64,000 nucleotides of DNA from Pantoea trifolii (GTDB lineage: Bacteria > Pseudomonadota > Gammaproteobacteria > Enterobacterales > Enterobacteriaceae), in the NCBI RefSeq assembly GCF_024506435.1, contig NZ_JANIET010000002.1:310001-374000 (forward strand), in the 5' to 3' direction. The position numbers and the translations under genes are program-made. The notes beneath the pieces were generated by a model, which ran no database searches, was not told the origin of the DNA, and was given only the letters and a program-made list of their open reading frames with translations. This document shows, piece after piece, positions 56,757-64,000 of this stretch (position 1 is the stretch's first letter; each line of letters opens with the position of its first letter).

Positions 56757-58106
56757 ATGTCTAATCGTACTTTTATAGACCGTTATGTCTTGCCCGTCGC
56801 ACTGAAAATCGCCGGTCAGAAGCATGTGCTCTCCGTGCGTGACGGCATCATTCTCAACATGCCTTTTATGCTGATTGGCAGCTTCTTCCTGATCTTCGCC
56901 TATCTGCCGATTCCAGCGTGGGGCCATTTGATGGCGGATCTGTTTGGCGACACGTGGCGCAACAAACTGCTTTATCCGGTGCGCGCCACCTACGACATCA
57001 TGGCACTGATCTCCAGCTTCGGTATTGCCTACCGTTTGGCGGAGAAGTATCGCACGCTCGATCCGCTCACCAGCGGCGCGATGGCGTTAGTGGCATTTGT
57101 GATGACCATTCCTCAGCAGACGCTGTTTGCCCCGGTGGAAGGCGCGCCGACGCAGTTGGTCACCGGCGTGTTGCCGATTTCGCTGATTGGCAGCCAGGGC
57201 TTGTTCGTGGCTATCGTCATTGCACTGCTTTCCACTGAGATTTATCGCTTTGTGCATAACCGTAATCTGGTGATCAAGATGCCAGAAGGCGTGCCGCCAG
57301 CGGTGGCGAAATCCTTCCTCGCGCTGGTGCCGGGTTTCTGTGTGCTGGCAGTGGTGTTGATGCTTCGTCTGGCGGTGGAAGCCTCACCGTTCGGCGATAT
57401 CAATAACCTGATTGCGACTGTGATTGGTCTGCCGATGCATCACGTCGGTGGCACGCTCCCCGGCATGATTTTCTCAGTGCTGCTGATTGGCATTCTCTGG
57501 ACGCTTGGGCTGCACGGCGATGCAATAGTGCTGGTGTTTATTCAGCCGGTTTGGCTATCGAATATGAGTGAAAACCTTGAGGCGTTCCAGCATAACCAAC
57601 CGATCCCGCACATATTTACCCAGCAGTTTTACGATTTATGGATTGCGCCGGGCGGCACCGGCGCGCTGCTGGGATTGGTGATCTTTATGCTGATCCGCTC
57701 ACGCAGTCGTCAGATGAAGCAGCTCGGTAAAATTGCCGCTCCAGCGGCGCTGTTCAACATCAGCGAACCATTGGTGTTCGGCATCCCGCTGGTGATGAAC
57801 CCGTATTTGTTTCTGCCTTTCATCCTGACGCCGGTGGTGTTGGTGATTGTGTCATGGGCGGCGATGAGCACCGGTTTAGTGGCACCGCCAGCGGGCATTG
57901 CGCTGCCATTTACCACACCAATTTTCGTTAGCGGTTATCTGGCAACCGGCGGGCACATTTCTGGCACCGTATTGCAGGTGGTCAATCTGACGATTTCTCT
58001 GGTGATTTACTATCCGTTCTTCCGCGTCTGGGATCGACTGAAGTTCCGCGAGGAAGAAGCGAGCCTGCAGCAAGCGAAAGTGGTAAGCGAAGCGGTAACG
58101 CCTTGA
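56757..58106 (+). CDS. PTS cellobiose-type EIIC permease
   Basis: A 449-residue inner-membrane EIIC of the Lac/cellobiose family with about ten spans. Conserved stretches are SVRDGIILNMPFMLIGSFFL, LGLHGDAIVLVFIQPVWLSN and NISEPLVFGIPLVMNPYLF. It completes the EIIB-EIIA pair. The start MSNRTFIDRYVLP is preceded by AGAGGA; the frame extends 9 codons upstream without support. Last gene of the operon; a hairpin follows. Confidence 0.9.
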   Translation: MSNRTFIDRYVLPVALKIAGQKHVLSVRDGIILNMPFMLIGSFFLIFAYLPIPAWGHLMADLFGDTWRNKLLYPVRATYDIMALISSFGIAYRLAEKYRTLDPLTSGAMALVAFVMTIPQQTLFAPVEGAPTQLVTGVLPISLIGSQGLFVAIVIALLSTEIYRFVHNRNLVIKMPEGVPPAVAKSFLALVPGFCVLAVVLMLRLAVEASPFGDINNLIATVIGLPMHHVGGTLPGMIFSVLLIGILWTLGLHGDAIVLVFIQPVWLSNMSENLEAFQHNQPIPHIFTQQFYDLWIAPGGTGALLGLVIFMLIRSRSRQMKQLGKIAAPAALFNISEPLVFGIPLVMNPYLFLPFILTPVVLVIVSWAAMSTGLVAPPAGIALPFTTPIFVSGYLATGGHISGTVLQVVNLTISLVIYYPFFRVWDRLKFREEEASLQQAKVVSEAVTP

Positions 58107-58549
58107 ATTAATAGGCAGAAGCGCATGAATGTGTGCTTCTGCCTCTCAGAAAGTGGTTGCCCGAAATGCAAATTAATCACGGGAAAGGACTAATTTACAA
58201 TTCTCTTTGAGGTCTAACTATCACGCAACTGACTGTTATTGCTGATTTTATTTCAAATGATTAAATTTAAAACGTTTTTCCTAAAAGAAAATTCTGTACT
58301 CTTATTACACCTTTGTATATTTTTGTCGGCAAGCAGTGATGAGACAACTATCCCACTGAAATTTACGCATTCAATCATTAACCTCAGCAGGCTCTCTTGA
58401 TAGATTTTTTTTCCAAAATTAATAACAACCTCTTTTTATCAAACTCAATCAGTTTAGTTAGATCACTATTGGTCTTTCTTTTCAGAACATTCCATTAATC
58501 TTAACACCACTAAATAAAATGCTGGCACTAATGTCGCCAGGGGAAATGC
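58107..58549. other. AT-rich gene-free interval
   Basis: About 440 bp between the PTS operon and the AriR-like gene. It holds the hairpin at 58114-58143; the rest is distinctly AT-rich. No gene or clear operator is visible. It probably contains the promoter of the AriR-like gene. Confidence 0.45.
58114..58143 (+). terminator. Hairpin after the cellobiose-type PTS operon (family B-like)
   Basis: GGCAGAAGC and GCTTCTGCC arms enclose CGCATGAATGTGT, giving a long stem 8 nt after the EIIC stop. The core GCGCATGAATG is that of family B REPs, but the outer stem differs and no T-run follows. Confidence 0.55.
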
Positions 58550-58810
58550 ATGCAAAAAATGAATATCAGTACCGATTTTATCGCCTATTTTAATTGCGGT
58601 TCTGCACAGCTAAAATCTGAAGCCGAAATATTGGGTTCAGTCATTACGGCGATCATAAAAGACAAAAAAACTGTTACTAATAAAAGCATTATCGCCTATC
58701 TGCTGGCAGAACTTGAGAGCACCAATGATGTGATTTTCCAGGATTGCTTGCGTAATACCCTGCAAATCGTGCTCGGAAAGACGCCAGACGATGATGGATT
58801 TTCAGGCTAA
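58550..58810 (+). CDS. AriR/YmgB-family biofilm and acid-resistance connector protein
   Basis: An 86-residue protein matching YmgB/AriR/YcgZ: an N-terminal segment, AEILGSVITAIIKDKKTVTN, KSIIAYLLAELESTNDVIFQ and LRNTLQIVLGKTPDD. E. coli relatives are small dimeric proteins that link BluF/Rcs signalling to biofilm matrix and acid resistance. GGGGA lies 5 nt before ATG 58550; a second ATG is at 58559. It lies in an AT-rich region unlike the GC-rich neighbours. Confidence 0.83.
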   Translation: MQKMNISTDFIAYFNCGSAQLKSEAEILGSVITAIIKDKKTVTNKSIIAYLLAELESTNDVIFQDCLRNTLQIVLGKTPDDDGFSG

Positions 58811-58970
58811 GATATTCTCCCATTAATAGGATTATCAGTATTAAACTGGTTTTCAATTTCAAAAGTTCAGGAATTATCTGACAGTATTAAACCTTGATAA
58901 AAGCGTTATAATGACTGGACCGACCAGAATAATCTGGCATATAGATTAATCCATCAACAAGTGATATTTT

Positions 58971-59303
58971 ATGAATTACAGCAATTTTTCTGCAAAAGTG
59001 AGTTTCTGGCCAAATATGCATTTCACCGCAATAGAAATTCAGCAGTGCGGCGATCTCTATGAGATATATGCCACGGATATTTCCCGTCTCGCTAAAAGTA
59101 AGCTTTTCGTGGGGCGTACCCATGATCAACATCTGGCAGATTCCTACGCCAAACAGTTCGAAGAATGGCTGCCAAAAGTAAACCGTGAAATGAAGCTGCG
59201 AGAAATTACGCCTTTAGCCAGAAACACAGCTTCCTCGCGGATAAACCACCAAACAGAACTTGAAATTCTGCCGGGCTATTTGCACAACCAACGTGGGATG
59301 TAA
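58971..59303 (+). CDS. Hypothetical protein
   Basis: A 110-residue soluble protein starting MNYSNFSAKVSFWPNMHFTA. It has no signal peptide, membrane span or motif I recognise. The C-terminal third (TPLARNTASSRINHQTELE) looks disordered. It lies in a region of small and broken genes, and codon use seems unremarkable. No strong ribosome site precedes the ATG. Confidence 0.45.
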   Translation: MNYSNFSAKVSFWPNMHFTAIEIQQCGDLYEIYATDISRLAKSKLFVGRTHDQHLADSYAKQFEEWLPKVNREMKLREITPLARNTASSRINHQTELEILPGYLHNQRGM

Positions 59304-59429
59304 AAATCTGCGAGCCATTACAGGCTGATTAATGGTCTCCTACCATGAATGGCTTTTGCTTGTCAGCATGACACAGGTTTCCCAACGATAAATTCGCACA
59401 ATGGAAAGCTTCTCTTTCCAGTGCGAGGA

Positions 59430-59768
59430 ATGGTTGTGGACAACATTAAAATCGGACTTTTTAGTATCGGACTTGAAACCTACTGGCCACAGTTTGCTGG
59501 GCTCAAGGAGCAACTTGAGCACTATCTTACTGTGGTATCCCGGCAGCTACGAACTTACAACGCTGAGACTGTGGATGCCGGCCTGATCGATAACAGTGAG
59601 AAAACCGAGCAGGCGACGCAATTGTTCTCTAAGGAGAATGTTGACGTTGTGGTGTTATACATCACCACCTATGCGCTCAGTTCTACCGTGCTTCCTCTGG
59701 TGCAAAGCCTTAACAAGCCGGTTCTGATTTTGGCGTTGCAGCCGGAAATGTCGGTGCCTTGTCAGTAA
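59430..59768 (+). pseudogene. N-terminal fragment of an L-fucose/L-arabinose isomerase-family protein
   Basis: About 112 residues match the start of sugar-isomerase-like proteins: DNIKIGLFSIGLETYWPQFA, GLKEQLEHYL, VDAGLIDNSEKTEQA and DVVVLYITTYALSSTVLPLV. Normal members run to about 450-500 residues. The frame ends at 59768 and the next 240 bp carry no continuation that I can read. Either ATG 59430 or GTG 59436 could have been the start. Confidence 0.65.
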
Positions 59769-60012
59769 ATCAATCTACTCACCAAGCGCGAAGACCGCAC
59801 CGGCCAATGGCTGGCGCACTGAAATATCCAGGCAGCCCGAATTACGTAAGGATATCCAGCAACGCCGTCCTCTGAAATAAAATCTTACTCACTCAACGGT
59901 TAAATCGTATACGTTCAACCAGACCATTACTTTCGCATTCTAAAAAACTGAACCAGGCTAAATAATCCATCGTTATTAATGGGCCAGTTTATTGGATATA
60001 AGTGAGGAAGGA

Positions 60013-60477
60013 ATGGATTTTGTACAACGCACCATCGAGTTAGCCATGAAAAATGTTGAAGAGGGCGGTCGCCCGTTTGCAACGGTCATTGTCCGTGATG
60101 GCAAGGTGATCGCTGAAAGCGCGAACCGCGTAGCTCAGACCAACGATCCCACCGCTCATGCTGAAATTCTGGCCATTCGCGAAGCCTGCCGCGAAACAGG
60201 CAGCGAAAATCTCACCGACTGCGACATTTATATTCTCGCCAGCCCATGTCCAATGTGCTTAGGCGCGCTTTATTATTGCAGTCCAAAGCAAGTTATTTAC
60301 ATCACTAAACGCGAGGAGTATTCAACCTATTATCGCGACGACCGCAAATACTTTGAACTTGACACTTTCTACGACGAATACAGTAAACCGATTGAACAAC
60401 GTCGTTTGCCGATGAAATATGATCCACGACCTCAGGCATTAGATGTGTATAAACGTTGGCAAATATTAAATAAGTAA
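60013..60477 (+). CDS. Nucleoside/guanine deaminase-like protein (CDA fold)
   Basis: A 154-residue zinc-dependent deaminase. The zinc site is HAE in PTAHAEILAIREAC with PCPMC in ASPCPMCLGALYY, as in guanine deaminase GuaD and tRNA-type deaminases. The C-terminus (FYDEYSKPIEQRRLPMKYDP) resembles GuaD-type enzymes. ATG 60013 follows GAGGAAGGA; an upstream TTG would add seven residues. It is intact amid pseudogenes. Confidence 0.83.
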   Translation: MDFVQRTIELAMKNVEEGGRPFATVIVRDGKVIAESANRVAQTNDPTAHAEILAIREACRETGSENLTDCDIYILASPCPMCLGALYYCSPKQVIYITKREEYSTYYRDDRKYFELDTFYDEYSKPIEQRRLPMKYDPRPQALDVYKRWQILNK

Positions 60478-60490
60478 TAAAGGATATTCA

Positions 60491-60510
60491 CGCGCAGCCC
60501 GTGCTGCGCG
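60491..60510 (+). terminator. Hairpin after the deaminase gene
   Basis: CGCGCAGC-CCGT-GCTGCGCG, a perfect 8-bp stem, 13 nt after the deaminase stop. Only TT follows, so termination may be weak or Rho-assisted. Confidence 0.5.
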
Positions 60511-60637
60511 TTGCCCCGGTAATGAACGCTGCTCAAACCGCTCTACCGGCATATACATGCGCCTTCTCTACTCGTCGATGCTGATTTCAGCACTCAAGAG
60601 TACAAATGCAAAAACGTAAATCAGGAAGTTAGGAACG

Positions 60638-60844
60638 GGCGGTCTGGAAGTCTCAATCCTGGAGTTTGGTTGCATAGGACTAAAATTTGGATATGGCGCA
60701 GCATTGGATTTCGATGAAAATATTGGCGGCGCGGCGTTAACGCTTAGTGCGGCGGATATTACAGAGATTGAAACATTACTGGCAAAAATGCCGGTGATCG
60801 GCCACCGCTACTTAGCGCAGATGCAGGAAACCATCAATCGCTGA
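60638..60844 (+). pseudogene. Aldo/keto reductase remnant with in-frame internal deletion
   Basis: The frame reads GGLEVSILEFGCIGLKFGYG, the N-terminus of an AKR13-type aldo/keto reductase, then jumps within a few codons to ENIGGAALTLSAADITEIET and PVIGHRYLAQMQETINR, the normal C-terminus. About 250-270 middle residues, including the catalytic core, are missing, yet the frame is preserved. The true start is also lost: a TAG precedes the block. Confidence 0.75.
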
Positions 60845-60872
60845 TCGCCAAAGCGGTTGTAATGCGTGAGTT

Positions 60873-60898
60873 GAGCTGCCTGCTGGCGCAGGCAGCTC
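60873..60898. terminator. Bidirectional-looking terminator hairpin
   Basis: GAGCTGCCTGC-TGGC-GCAGGCAGCTC, a perfect 11-bp stem between the AKR remnant and the convergent small exported protein. Neither side has a clear T-run. Confidence 0.65.
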
Positions 60899-60904
60899 AG
60901 GTTA

Positions 60905-61126
60905 TTACTTAGATTGCTGCTGTTTACTATCTTCTTCTTTCTGCTTTTTATTCGCCATATGATGACCAACGGCACAACCGGCGGCCGCGCCAGCCACGCC
61001 GTGATGCGCCATGTGGCCCGCAACACCGCCGACTACCGCACCTTTAATACAGCCCTTGGCTTCAACCTGAGAAGTGACCGACAGCAACACGCCCGCAGTC
61101 AATACAATCAGAGAAAATTTACGCAT
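60905..61126 (-). CDS. Small exported glycine-zipper-like protein
   Basis: A 73-residue protein with a signal peptide (MRKFSLIVLTAGVLLSVTSQ, then VEAKG). The mature part has GAVVGGVAGHMAHHGVAGAA, a Gly/Ala-spaced stretch like the glycine zippers of small envelope proteins, two cysteines, and a Lys/Gln-rich tail. AAGGAAG precedes the ATG. The function is unknown; it is probably periplasmic or membrane-associated. Confidence 0.7.
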   Translation of the reverse strand: MRKFSLIVLTAGVLLSVTSQVEAKGCIKGAVVGGVAGHMAHHGVAGAAAGCAVGHHMANKKQKEEDSKQQQSK

Positions 61127-61237
61127 TGGTTTACTTCCTTATTCATTATCGACATGCTGATTGTAGTTATCCTCGGTGAACTTAACGTATTAAACTGTAA
61201 GCAAAAATATCTTTATGCCATAAAGGTTTTAACAAAA

Positions 61238-61813
61238 ATGATCACATCATCAGCAGGCATTCTTATCCTCGCGGCAGGTCAAGGTTCGCGCTATATCGCC
61301 AGCGGCGGCAGCGGTAATAAATTGCTTGCCAGCATGGGCGATGAGGCGAAGTCGGTGATTGAAACCGTCATCGAACAGGCGAAGCTGAGCGAGTTGCCGG
61401 TAGCGCTGGTGACGCGTCCAGATTATCTGGCGGTGCGAGAACATGCTGAACGCGCGGGCGTGCAGCTTGTGCTGTGTGAAAGCGGCGGCAGCGGTGAATC
61501 GATTGCGGCGGGCGTAGCGATGACCGATCGCTGGAATGGATGGATCATTACGCTGGGAGATATGCCGTGGCTAACGGCGGCGCATCATCGGCGAGTCAAT
61601 CAGGCGCTGGAGCAGGGCGCGGCGCAGGTTCGTTTTACTTACAAAGGAAAACCCGGCCATCCGGTCGGGTTTGATCGGCGCTACGCTGAAGCGTTACGCC
61701 ATTTGCACGGCGATGAGGGCGCCAGAGCGCTGCTGGATGCGCGCTTACTGGTCACCCTTGAAGCGGATGCCGATGTGCACCGTGATATTGATGTGTTAGC
61801 TAAACCACGTTGA
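61238..61813 (+). CDS. MobA-like NTP transferase (MocA/molybdenum cofactor cytidylyltransferase type)
   Basis: A 191-residue nucleotidyltransferase. The nucleotide-binding start is GILILAAGQGSRYIASGGSG, then LGDMPWLT with the metal aspartate, and GKPGHPVGFDRRY. MocA/MobA-like enzymes attach CMP or GMP to molybdopterin. Its 3' end overlaps that of paoD by 14 nt, and it sits beside a molybdenum enzyme operon, so it probably helps supply the molybdopterin cytosine dinucleotide for PaoABC. The frame is open upstream; ATG 61238 gives the family N-terminus. Confidence 0.85.
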   Translation: MITSSAGILILAAGQGSRYIASGGSGNKLLASMGDEAKSVIETVIEQAKLSELPVALVTRPDYLAVREHAERAGVQLVLCESGGSGESIAAGVAMTDRWNGWIITLGDMPWLTAAHHRRVNQALEQGAAQVRFTYKGKPGHPVGFDRRYAEALRHLHGDEGARALLDARLLVTLEADADVHRDIDVLAKPR

Positions 61814-62723
61814 GCCGGGCCGCCGCGACATCGGCAACAATTGATAATGCCAGCGTGTGAGCATCTCTCGCCTGCGCAAAGATGCCAATCGGCGCTTTGA
61901 TGCGGGCAATCTCATCTTCACTAAATCCCAGCGACAGCAGTTTCTCAACGCGCGTTGCATGCGTGCGTAGGCTGCCTAATGCACCGATATAGAATGGCGC
62001 AGAACGCAGCGCCGCCAGCAGCACCTGCAGTTCACGATCCAGATCGTGATACAGCAAAATCACCGCCGTGAAGGGATCGATACTATGCGCCTGCACATCC
62101 TCGCCGGAGAGCACCTCGTAACCGGCGGCATGCGCAATCGATGCGGTCGCTAGCGCCTCGACTGAACGTCCATATACCGTGACACGCGTTTTTGGCAGAT
62201 AGCGGGTGATAAAGGCATCATCCTGCCAGCCGGATATCTCAGCGTAATCCACGCTAGCCAGCCGCTGAAACTTCGGCAAATAGCACAGCGCAGCGGGTTG
62301 CCGCTTTGCCAGCAGATCCAGCACGTTTCTCAACGGCTGCGCATCTCGTAGCCGATGGAAAGCCAGCGTGATCCCACCACCACAGGGCAGCACAATATCC
62401 AGATAAGCCGATCCTTCGCCATAGCGTACAACGCGATCTTTTCCGCTGGCGATAACCTGCAAGGCTTCGTAAGCCGCCGCCGCTTCTACGCAGCCGCCGG
62501 AAACATAGCCGCAATAGCGGCCATCTTCCCTCACCACCATTTGCGCACCCAAGGCGCGCGCCGCGCCGCCGCGGATTTCAACCAGCGTGATCAACACGAC
62601 GGCGAAATCCGCCTCCATTGCTTCTAATGCAAAGCGCAGAATGGTTTCGCTGTCATCGGTCTGCAAAGCCTGCTGCGGCTTAATCTGCGGTTGCAGATCG
62701 TCATCAATCAGTAGCTGCTGCAC
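61800..62723 (-). CDS. paoD: XdhC/CoxI-family molybdenum cofactor insertion protein PaoD
   Basis: A 307-residue XdhC-family chaperone that binds the finished Mo cofactor and inserts it into PaoC. Family marks are RYCGYVSGGCVEAAAAYEAL, LPCGGGITL, and a C-terminal Rossmann part (YIGALGSLRTHATRVEKL, KAPIGIFAQARDA). The start is GTG 62723, preceded by GAGGAG. It begins 17 nt after the paoC stop, matching the paoC-paoD order of E. coli. Confidence 0.88.
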   Translation of the reverse strand: MQQLLIDDDLQPQIKPQQALQTDDSETILRFALEAMEADFAVVLITLVEIRGGAARALGAQMVVREDGRYCGYVSGGCVEAAAAYEALQVIASGKDRVVRYGEGSAYLDIVLPCGGGITLAFHRLRDAQPLRNVLDLLAKRQPAALCYLPKFQRLASVDYAEISGWQDDAFITRYLPKTRVTVYGRSVEALATASIAHAAGYEVLSGEDVQAHSIDPFTAVILLYHDLDRELQVLLAALRSAPFYIGALGSLRTHATRVEKLLSLGFSEDEIARIKAPIGIFAQARDAHTLALSIVADVAAARLNVV

Positions 62724-62740
62724 TGCGCTTCTCCTCAGCG

Positions 62741-64000
62741 TTAGACAAGGGCGGGCAAGCCTTTAAGTAACTTATCCAGCGTGACCGGATAATCACGCAC
62801 GCGCACCCCGGTGGCGTTGTAAATGGCATTGGCGATTGCCGCGCTGACGCCGCACAAGCCGAGTTCACCGACGCCTTTGGCTTTCATCGGTGATGAGATG
62901 GGATCGGTGTCATCAAGGAAAATCACCTCCTGCTGCGGGATATCGGCGTGAACCGGCACTTCGTAGCCCGCCATATCGTGGTTGACGAAATACCCGAGGC
63001 GGTCATCGACGAACAGTTCCTCCATCAGCGCGCCGCCAAGGCCCATCGTCATAGCGCCAATCACCTGACTGCGCGCGGTTTTGGGATTGAGAATGCGTCC
63101 GGCGGCACAAACTGCCAGCATGCGCCGCACACGCACTTCGCCTGTGGCGACATCCACGCCGACTTCGATGAAGTGTCCGGCGAAAGTGGATTGCTGATAT
63201 TGCTCGTCAAGATCGCCAAACTCGATGGTATCTTCCACGGTGATGATGGCTTCGGCGGCGGCCTGGGCGAGCGTCGCGCTCTGGTTGCCGTCATGCACCT
63301 GACCCTCGCTGAAGGTGGCGCGTTGCGCGTCAAAGCCCAGTTTGCTGGCGACCGCTTCACGCAATTTCACGCAGGCGGCGTAAACGCCGGAGGTTGAGGT
63401 GTTCGCGCCCCATTGGCCGCCGGAACCGGCAGAAACCGGGAAGTCAGAATCGCCTAAGCGAACCACCACGCGCTCAATCGGCACGCCCATCATCTCCGCC
63501 GCGGTTTGTGCGAGGATGGTGTAGCTGCCGGTGCCGATGTCGGTCATGTCGGTTTCAACGGTGATGATGCCTTTACCGTCCAGATGCACGCGCGCACCGG
63601 AAGACGTCACCATGTTGTTACGAAAGCCCGCTGCAACGCCCATGCCGACCAACCAGCGCCCATCCTTAACCATCGCCGGTTTAGCGTTGCGACCTGACCA
63701 GCCAAACCGCTCGGCGCCGGTGTTCAAACACTCAACCAACTGACGGCGGGAGAAAGGGCGCTCGGGTTTAGCCGGATCGACCTGCGTATCATTGAGAATG
63801 CGGAAAGCGATGGGATCGATCCCGACTTTTTCCGCCATTTCATCGATGGCAATCTCCAGCGCCATCAATCCCGGCGCTTCGCCCGGTGCGCGCATGGCGT
63901 TACCTTCAGGTAGATCCAGCGTGGCCAGTCGTAATCCGGTAAAGCGGTTAGCACCGGCGTAAAGCAGTTCCGTCTGCTGCACGGCAGTTTCCGGTGTGCC
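62741..64000 (-). CDS. paoC: Periplasmic aldehyde oxidoreductase molybdenum subunit PaoC (partial, C-terminal part)
   Basis: About 419 C-terminal residues are present; the frame runs open to the window edge. PaoC is the molybdopterin-binding subunit of the PaoABC aldehyde oxidase. Conserved blocks are TLDLPEGNAMRAPGEAPGLM, ETDMTDIGTGSYTILAQTAA, SAGSGGQWGANTSTSGVYAA, and MKAKGVGELGLCGVSAAIAN, which carries the catalytic glutamate region. The protein oxidises aromatic and other aldehydes. paoA, paoB and the N-terminus of paoC should lie beyond the right edge. Confidence 0.92.
   Translation of the reverse strand, partial: GTPETAVQQTELLYAGANRFTGLRLATLDLPEGNAMRAPGEAPGLMALEIAIDEMAEKVGIDPIAFRILNDTQVDPAKPERPFSRRQLVECLNTGAERFGWSGRNAKPAMVKDGRWLVGMGVAAGFRNNMVTSSGARVHLDGKGIITVETDMTDIGTGSYTILAQTAAEMMGVPIERVVVRLGDSDFPVSAGSGGQWGANTSTSGVYAACVKLREAVASKLGFDAQRATFSEGQVHDGNQSATLAQAAAEAIITVEDTIEFGDLDEQYQQSTFAGHFIEVGVDVATGEVRVRRMLAVCAAGRILNPKTARSQVIGAMTMGLGGALMEELFVDDRLGYFVNHDMAGYEVPVHADIPQQEVIFLDDTDPISSPMKAKGVGELGLCGVSAAIANAIYNATGVRVRDYPVTLDKLLKGLPALV

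Noticed and set aside
59334..59352. Possible degenerate REP (GGTCTCCTACCATGAATGGC)
   Set aside because: The arms do not pair over a useful length and no GTAG foot is present.

Overview
The window is a stretch of gamma-proteobacterial chromosome, most likely from Enterobacterales and within that Erwiniaceae (Pantoea/Erwinia-like). The grounds are recognisable enterobacterial genes (ascGFB, mqo, kup, ampR-ampC, clcA, yciF, paoCD, yahJ, an AriR/YmgB-type connector), moderately high GC, and many intergenic REP-type palindromes with a GTAG foot. No rRNA, tRNA, CRISPR array, prophage or complete insertion sequence is visible. The content looks like an accessory metabolic region: sugar PTS systems, catabolic cassettes, LysR regulators and several decaying genes.

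Layout. 1-3.1 kb: divergent asc beta-glucoside operon (ascB partial, ascF, ascG) with its operator. 3.3-4.3 kb: acyltransferase-3 membrane protein. 4.7-9.0 kb: fructose-type PTS cassette (frameshifted PRD regulator, EIIA, EIIBC, class II aldolase). 9.1-9.5 kb: hotdog thioesterase. 9.7-23.0 kb: a large catabolic/transport cluster split around a LysR gene. One arm holds a Rid-family protein, DUF1028, an M20 amidohydrolase, an ABC ATPase, a quinone oxidoreductase, a GST, an AroQ-like protein and a 2-hydroxyacid dehydrogenase. The other holds a PotD-like binding protein, two permeases, a flavin monooxygenase and an FMN 2-hydroxyacid oxidase. The single ABC transporter is divided between the arms, so they probably act as one system; its substrate is unknown. 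23.2-24.8 kb: mqo. 25.2-29.2 kb: LeuCD-like pair, haloacetate-dehalogenase-like hydrolase and LysR.

29.2-38.7 kb: DUF1471 protein, kup, a MetQ-type lipoprotein behind a Met box, two MBL-fold proteins, a gamma-glutamylcyclotransferase-like protein, an ECF sigma factor with a His-rich membrane protein, an SDR and a Tat-exported YahJ-type amidohydrolase. 38.8-47.4 kb: one giant gene for a cyclic beta-1,2-glucan synthase. 47.7-50.6 kb: small unknown genes, yciF and clcA. 50.6-52.8 kb: ampR-ampC. 53-58.1 kb: an MFS remnant, then an RpiR regulator divergent from a cellobiose-type PTS operon with a GH4 6-phospho-beta-glucosidase. 58.5-61.1 kb: small genes and eroded genes (isomerase fragment, aldo/keto reductase with an in-frame internal deletion) around an intact deaminase. 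61.2-64 kb: MobA-like nucleotidyltransferase converging on paoD and paoC (cut by the window edge).

Repeats. About 20 short hairpins of two related families lie between genes. Most carry GTAG at one foot. Three pairs share the order hairpin-CTAC, 19-20 nt spacer, GTAG-hairpin. One copy supplies the ampR stop codon.
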